Assembly (NCBI GenBank): GCA_012523655.1
Contig: JAAYTV010000361.1
Coordinates: 1 to 9,512, forward strand
Source of the DNA: a bacterium
GTDB taxonomy: Bacteria; Zhuqueibacterota; Zhuqueibacteria; Residuimicrobiales; Residuimicrobiaceae
Direction: 5' to 3'
DNA: 9,512 nucleotides
Shown here: positions 5,504 to 9,512 of the stretch, piece by piece
Position numbering within the stretch: the stretch's first letter is position 1
How the letters are laid out: each line of letters begins with the position of its first letter
Program-made: the position numbers and the translations under genes
The notes under the pieces: generated by a model
The model's input: the letters and a program-made list of their open reading frames with translations, nothing else
Told to the model about the DNA's origin: nothing
The model's database searches: none

Positions 5504-7729
5504 ATGAAACGGTTCTCACACTTGACTATTTTCTTACTGGTCGGCTTTTCAGCGACCAACGGATATGGGCAGACCATGCATCCGACTTTTCCGCTCCTGG
5601 ACAGCCGGGGTGGAAATGTGCTCAAAACCTCGCGACCGGTCCATTCCGGCCAAACCTGCGGCCAATGTCATGACAGCCGATTCATCTCGGAGAACAGCAC
5701 CAAGGGGCACGCGACCCAAACAGAAGCGCCTAAAACCATCCTGAACCGATTGAAACAGAACAGTCAACCCTCCCGAACGCTGGGCGAACCAGATCAGGAT
5801 GGCATGAACTGTTTTCTCTGCCATCTGGCTCAGCCGGACAATGGTGCGCGATTGCAGGCCCTGGCCAGTGGCCAGGCTGACTGGGCGGCCACCGCGACCC
5901 TTGCGGCCAGCGGCATCGTCCATAAATCAACGGATGGCTGGCGTTTTGAGAGGAGCGCCTTTAGCGACCAGGACGAACTGCTGCCTGATTTTGCCCAGAT
6001 GGTGGATCCGCAAAATCATCACTGCGGCTTTTGCCATGGCCAAGTTCATATGTTGCGCAGCGGACCGGTGCTGGTCGAGGCCGGCGTTCCAGAACAGTGG
6101 AGCACCTTTACCACCGGCCAAGTGTTCTCGCCCCAGAGAATAAACGAGAGCGGAATCAATCTGGCCAACAAGGAATCGCTGAGCCGTCCATGGGATGTGC
6201 ACAGTGAACGGCTGCTCGACTGCGTCGCCTGTCATTTCTCCATCAACCATCCGGCCCATCAGCAGGCGGATGCAGATAAACAACCCGGCCACCTGGCCTA
6301 CTCCCCCCGACGGTTGGACATCAAAGAGTATCTCAATCGACCCAACCATCTCCTCGCCGGCAGCTCGATGCAGCCGTCCGGCCGGATTCCGATGCGGCGG
6401 TGCGAAGGATGTCATGATTTCAACAAGGCCCATCCTTGGCTGCCTTTCAGGGCCCGACATAAACAAAGTCTGAGCTGTGAAACCTGCCATATACCGCAAC
6501 TGTACGCCCCTGCCGCTGCCTCCATTGATCTCAGCACAGACCAGCCGCGGATCCTTTATCGTGGCGCCGAAAACGCCGGAGATGTGATTCACACATTGAC
6601 GACAGGATATAGCCCCATTATTCTGCCGCGCTCGACCGGCGATGGAGTGAAAAAACTTGCGCCTTTTAATCTGATCACCACCTGGAAGACGCACGAACAA
6701 GGCCAATCGCAGCCGCTCACCGGCGAGGTTCAACCGTATTCCATTCATCACAATGTCGCTCATGGCGCCTTTGCAGTCCGTGAATGCCGCAGCTGCCATG
6801 ATCAGCATTCTATTCTCAGCCGCACGATGTTCCTGTCCTCCCCGCGCTCCGATGCCCCGGCAGAATTATGGAAGGGCAATGAGGTGATTGCCTCCGGCGT
6901 CATGATCCGTAACCAAGCGGGCTTTTATTTTACGGCCGATCCGCATCAAGCGGGATTTTATATTCTCGGTCATTCCAAAGCGGCATGGGTTCAATGGCTC
7001 GGCGGGGTTGTGTTGGTGCTGACTTTGATCGGCATTTTATTGCATACCGCGTTGCGTATTCGCTCGGCGCGCAAACATCGCACGACGGAGGAGCCCACGC
7101 AACTGGTCTTTCTGTACGAAGCTTATGAGCGCTACTGGCACTGGTTGCAGGCGATTGTGATCATCGGTCTGATCCTGACCGGGTTGACCATACACGCCCC
7201 GAGCCGCTTTGCCTGGCTCTCTTTCGCCGGCGCCGTCAACCTTCACAACGTGTTGGCCGCTCTGCTGCTCTTCAACGCTTTTCTCTCTTTGTTCTATCAT
7301 TTTGCCAGCGGCAAGATCAGAACCTATTTGCCTGAACCGAACGATTTTTTCAATCAAATGTTCAGTCAGGCCCGCTACTATCTTTCCGGAATTTTCAAGG
7401 GCGAACCGCATCCGTTTGAAAAAAGCGCGCAGAAAAAGCTCAATCCTTTGCAAAAAATCACCTATCTGGTCATTCTCAACGTTCTGCTGCCGTTGCAGGT
7501 CATCACCGGCATTCTCATCGCCGGCGCGCAGATCTGGCCGCGGCTTTCGCAGAAATTGGGCGGACTCGGGGTTCTCGTGCCCCTGCACTCGCTGCTGGCC
7601 TGGTTCTTCGCCGCTTTTTTAATTTTGCATATCTATCTGACCACCACTGGCCATACCCCATTGGCCAGCATCAAGGCGATGATCTCAGGGTGGGAGAAAG
7701 TAGCCCTTCATCCAAAGAAGGAGAACTAA
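5504..7729 (+). CDS. Heptahaem cytochrome c - cytochrome b fusion, predicted quinol dehydrogenase
   Basis: The 741-residue protein has two parts. A signal peptide (1-22, ending GYG before Gln23) leads a periplasmic domain with seven CXXCH motifs starting at Cys52, Cys103, Cys174, Cys240, Cys300, Cys325 and Cys428. From about residue 494 come five membrane helices (about 494-517, 546-565, 579-600, 651-677, 687-712) like the di-haem cytochrome b subunits of thiosulfate reductase and formate dehydrogenase. Candidate b-haem ligands inside or beside helices are His546, His581, His599, His695 and His709. The likely role is to oxidise quinol at the b domain and pass electrons through the seven c haems to the octahaem enzyme encoded 10 bases upstream. 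AGGA lies eight bases before the ATG. Direction of flow (quinol to acceptor, or the reverse) cannot be read from sequence. The high haem count and both modules in one chain are notable. Confidence 0.85.
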   Translation: MKRFSHLTIFLLVGFSATNGYGQTMHPTFPLLDSRGGNVLKTSRPVHSGQTCGQCHDSRFISENSTKGHATQTEAPKTILNRLKQNSQPSRTLGEPDQDGMNCFLCHLAQPDNGARLQALASGQADWAATATLAASGIVHKSTDGWRFERSAFSDQDELLPDFAQMVDPQNHHCGFCHGQVHMLRSGPVLVEAGVPEQWSTFTTGQVFSPQRINESGINLANKESLSRPWDVHSERLLDCVACHFSINHPAHQQADADKQPGHLAYSPRRLDIKEYLNRPNHLLAGSSMQPSGRIPMRRCEGCHDFNKAHPWLPFRARHKQSLSCETCHIPQLYAPAAASIDLSTDQPRILYRGAENAGDVIHTLTTGYSPIILPRSTGDGVKKLAPFNLITTWKTHEQGQSQPLTGEVQPYSIHHNVAHGAFAVRECRSCHDQHSILSRTMFLSSPRSDAPAELWKGNEVIASGVMIRNQAGFYFTADPHQAGFYILGHSKAAWVQWLGGVVLVLTLIGILLHTALRIRSARKHRTTEEPTQLVFLYEAYERYWHWLQAIVIIGLILTGLTIHAPSRFAWLSFAGAVNLHNVLAALLLFNAFLSLFYHFASGKIRTYLPEPNDFFNQMFSQARYYLSGIFKGEPHPFEKSAQKKLNPLQKITYLVILNVLLPLQVITGILIAGAQIWPRLSQKLGGLGVLVPLHSLLAWFFAAFLILHIYLTTTGHTPLASIKAMISGWEKVALHPKKEN

Positions 7730-8263
7730 ATGGCAATTAAACGTGATCGCAAGCCCGCACGCCCATACCTTCATCCCTATGCAGGCGGCCTCTTTCTGGG
7801 CATCGTCCTTTTTCTCTCTTTCTTTCTCAGCGGCAATGGACTGGGAGCCTCCGGCGGACTGAACCGCATCATCGTTTTTTTTGAAGACCTGATCGTTCCC
7901 AGCCATGTTGACCGGACACCCTATCTGTTGGAGATGGCCGGCGGTGATCTTAATCCTCTGGATGCCTGGATCATCCCGATGGTGCTGGGCACCATTTTCG
8001 GTGGTTTTCTTTCAGGCCTGTTCAACCGCCGGCTCAAGGTGGAGACCAACAAAGGGCCGCGCATCTCGAACAGAACCAGATGGATCATGGCCTTTGTCGG
8101 CGGCGCCATCATGGGATACGGCGCCCGCTTCGCCCGCGGCTGCACATCGGGCCAAGCGCTCTCCGGCGGCGCCGTGCTCTCGGCCGGCAGCTGGGTTTTT
8201 ATGTTCTCGGTTTTTGCCGGGGCTTATGCCCTGGCCTGGTTCCTACGTAAAGCATGGAATTAG
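7730..8263 (+). CDS. YeeE/YedE (DUF395) family transporter, half-size protein 1
   Basis: The 177-residue membrane protein has hydrophobic segments at about 18-35, 78-98, 117-131 and 148-171. The block GYGARFARGCTSGQALSGGA (129-148), with Cys138, is the signature of the YeeE/YedE family. Characterised members such as TsuA take up thiosulfate and pass it along conserved cysteines; others are linked to selenium or sulfur supply. The full-length family has two repeats in one chain; here each repeat is its own gene, and the partner is the next gene. The ATG directly follows the stop of the cytochrome gene, and AAGGAG lies inside that gene six bases upstream, so translation is probably coupled. Residues 40-75 form a polar external or internal loop between the first two helices. 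The transported ion is inferred, not proven. Confidence 0.82.
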   Translation: MAIKRDRKPARPYLHPYAGGLFLGIVLFLSFFLSGNGLGASGGLNRIIVFFEDLIVPSHVDRTPYLLEMAGGDLNPLDAWIIPMVLGTIFGGFLSGLFNRRLKVETNKGPRISNRTRWIMAFVGGAIMGYGARFARGCTSGQALSGGAVLSAGSWVFMFSVFAGAYALAWFLRKAWN

Positions 8264-8271
8264 GAGCGTTT

Positions 8272-9495
8272 ATGGCACCCTTTCAACTGCAGACCCTTCT
8301 GGGTTATTGGGGAATGATGACCGTCTATTTCCTGCTGGGGTTGGGATTCGGCTTTGCCCTGGAGATGTCGGGTTTTGGCAAATCAACCAAACTGGCGGCT
8401 CAGTTCTACTTTAAAGAGCTCACAGTGCTGAAGGTTATGTTCACAGCCATCATCACAGCGATGGTGCTGATCTTTTTAAGTTCAAGCCTCGGATTGCTCG
8501 ACTACAGTAGGGTGTATGTCAACACCACCTATCTCTGGCCCGGAATCGTCGGCGGTCTGATCATGGGCGTCGGCTTTATCATCGGCGGCTTTTGTCCGGG
8601 CACTTCGCTGGTGGGCATGGCCACTTTTAAAATCGACGGCCTGTTTTTCGTCCTGGGCGGCCTTTTCGGTATCTTTCTTTTCGGCGAAACGGTTTCGCTG
8701 TTCAGCACCTTTTGGAACTCGTCTTTCTACGGCCGGCTGACTCTGTTCGATTTTCTCGGTGTACCGGCCGGCATGGTGGTGGTGGGCGTGGTGCTCATGG
8801 CCATCGCGATGTTCTGGGGCGGCGAACATCTGGAGCGGATCTTTGGCGGCCGGGATCTGAAAAAGGAGCCTACATGGCGCTATGCCGCTGCGGCCGCTCT
8901 GCTTTTGCTTGCGCTGTTCACCGCTTTCATCGGGCAGCCCAGCCTGGAACAGAAATGGCAAAAGCTGGGAAAACAGAAACAACGAGTCCTCGAAGCCCGC
9001 GACGTCTATATCGAACCGGCCGAGATGCTGAGCCTGATGCATGACGACACCCGTGGTCTGGTCATATGGGATGTTCGTTCAGAAAGAGATTTCAACCTGT
9101 TTCATCTGCGCTCTGCTGTGCGTATGGACGAGAAGACGCTGCGCACTATCAGCGGAAGCGGGATCGATCCGGCCGCTAACCAGGTGATTGTGATAGTGGG
9201 CAATGATGAAACCGCAGCCACCAGGGCCTGGAAGCTGGTGGTTCTGCAGGATATTCCCAATGTCTATATTCTCAGCGGCGGCATCAACCGCTGGCTGCAA
9301 ACCTTTGCAGCGGAGAGCGGCACGGTTCTGCCAAAAGAGGGCGCGGATGACGAACTGCGCTTTACCTTCAGGGCTGCGTTGGGTGCCCGCCAGCCCGCCG
9401 CTGAACCGGAAGAACATCTGCTGAAAACACTCGGCGCATTCACGCCGAAAGTCAAAATGACCAAGGTGGTCAAACGACAGGGCGGATGCGGGTGA
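8272..9495 (+). CDS. YeeE/YedE half-transporter fused to a degenerate rhodanese domain
   Basis: The 407-residue protein starts with a YeeE/YedE membrane domain (helices about 14-31, 52-71, 91-106, 124-143, 163-181), with the signature GGFCPGTSLVG (105-115) around Cys108. A further helix (204-220) leads to a rhodanese-like domain (about 243-347): VIWDVRSERDFNLFHLRSA (264-282), then VIVIVGNDETAATRAW (305-320), then ILSGGINRWL (333-342). Active rhodaneses carry a catalytic Cys at the loop where this protein has Gly310, so ordinary sulfurtransferase activity is unlikely. The chain ends RQGGCG; Cys108 and Cys406 are its only cysteines. I start at 8272 because AGGAG lies seven bases upstream; an ATG at 8254 overlaps the previous gene and adds six residues. 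It probably pairs with the preceding half-transporter. The rhodanese part should lie in the cytoplasm, where it could receive or sense imported sulfur. Confidence 0.82.
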   Translation: MAPFQLQTLLGYWGMMTVYFLLGLGFGFALEMSGFGKSTKLAAQFYFKELTVLKVMFTAIITAMVLIFLSSSLGLLDYSRVYVNTTYLWPGIVGGLIMGVGFIIGGFCPGTSLVGMATFKIDGLFFVLGGLFGIFLFGETVSLFSTFWNSSFYGRLTLFDFLGVPAGMVVVGVVLMAIAMFWGGEHLERIFGGRDLKKEPTWRYAAAAALLLLALFTAFIGQPSLEQKWQKLGKQKQRVLEARDVYIEPAEMLSLMHDDTRGLVIWDVRSERDFNLFHLRSAVRMDEKTLRTISGSGIDPAANQVIVIVGNDETAATRAWKLVVLQDIPNVYILSGGINRWLQTFAAESGTVLPKEGADDELRFTFRAALGARQPAAEPEEHLLKTLGAFTPKVKMTKVVKRQGGCG

Positions 9496-9501
9496 TCCCA
9501 A

Positions 9502-9512
9502 ATGGAAAAAAG
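9502..9512 (+). CDS. Possible start of a next operon gene, cut by window edge
   Basis: An ATG at 9502 begins Met-Glu-Lys seven bases after the previous stop, with GGTGA upstream as a weak ribosome site. Only eleven bases are visible, so neither the gene nor its product can be judged. The short gap fits continuation of the operon. Confidence 0.3.

Noticed and set aside
5927..6808. 293-codon minus-strand frame inside the heptahaem cytochrome gene
   Set aside because: It is the antisense shadow of a gene with seven haem motifs; no ribosome site or family character.
8254..8271. Upstream in-frame start for the YeeE-rhodanese protein
   Set aside because: It lies in the last codons of the previous gene and lacks the AGGAG that serves the ATG at 8272.
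1..9512. CRISPR array, tRNA or rRNA genes, transposase or IS ends
   Set aside because: No regularly spaced repeats, cloverleaf arms, rRNA words or terminal inverted repeats with target duplications were seen by eye on either strand.

Overview
The window reads as an accessory or metabolic stretch of a Gram-negative-type, mid-GC bacterial chromosome. Evidence for a cell with a periplasm is a lipoprotein signal, a Tat signal and two multihaem c-type cytochromes facing outward. The gene mix (GH172/DUF2961 lipoprotein, Tat-exported sugar hydrolase-like protein, NodU/CmcH carbamoyltransferase, octahaem cytochrome, YeeE/YedE transporters) is what one often meets in uncultured members of the FCB-like or Calditrichota/KSB1-like lineages. 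That placement is inference from gene content only; no phylogenetic marker lies in the window.

Left part (1-1510, minus strand): the first 61 codons of a carbamoyltransferase run off the left edge (185 down to 1). Upstream of it in the same direction is a complete GH172 (DUF2961) lipoprotein, 350-1510.

Gene-poor middle (1511-2793): about 1.3 kb with no gene I can name. It holds a 17-bp perfect inverted repeat and a few short minus-strand frames that look like a decaying gene or chance ORFs. A Tat-exported TIM-barrel-like protein with a GH20-like Asp-Glu motif follows on the plus strand (2794-3834).

Right part (about 3955-9512, plus strand): a tight operon for inorganic sulfur chemistry. Gene 1 (4057-5493) is an octahaem c-type cytochrome of the tetrathionate reductase (OTR) family with an N-terminal membrane anchor. 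Gene 2 (5504-7729) is a fusion of a seven-haem periplasmic domain and a five-helix cytochrome b membrane domain, a plausible quinol dehydrogenase feeding gene 1. Gene 3 (7730-8263) and gene 4 (8272-9495) are two half-size YeeE/YedE (thiosulfate/sulfur transporter family) proteins. Gene 4 carries a C-terminal rhodanese-like domain that lacks its catalytic cysteine and ends in Gly-Gly-Cys-Gly. A further gene may begin at 9502. Gaps are 10, 0 and 8 bp, so co-transcription is very likely.

Working model (inference): electrons pass from the quinone pool through the b-haem/heptahaem protein to the octahaem enzyme, which reduces a sulfur or nitrogen oxyanion outside the membrane. The YeeE/YedE pair moves the sulfur product, such as thiosulfate, into the cell, where the degenerate rhodanese tail may receive or pass on sulfur. 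This four-gene arrangement is the most interesting system in the window.
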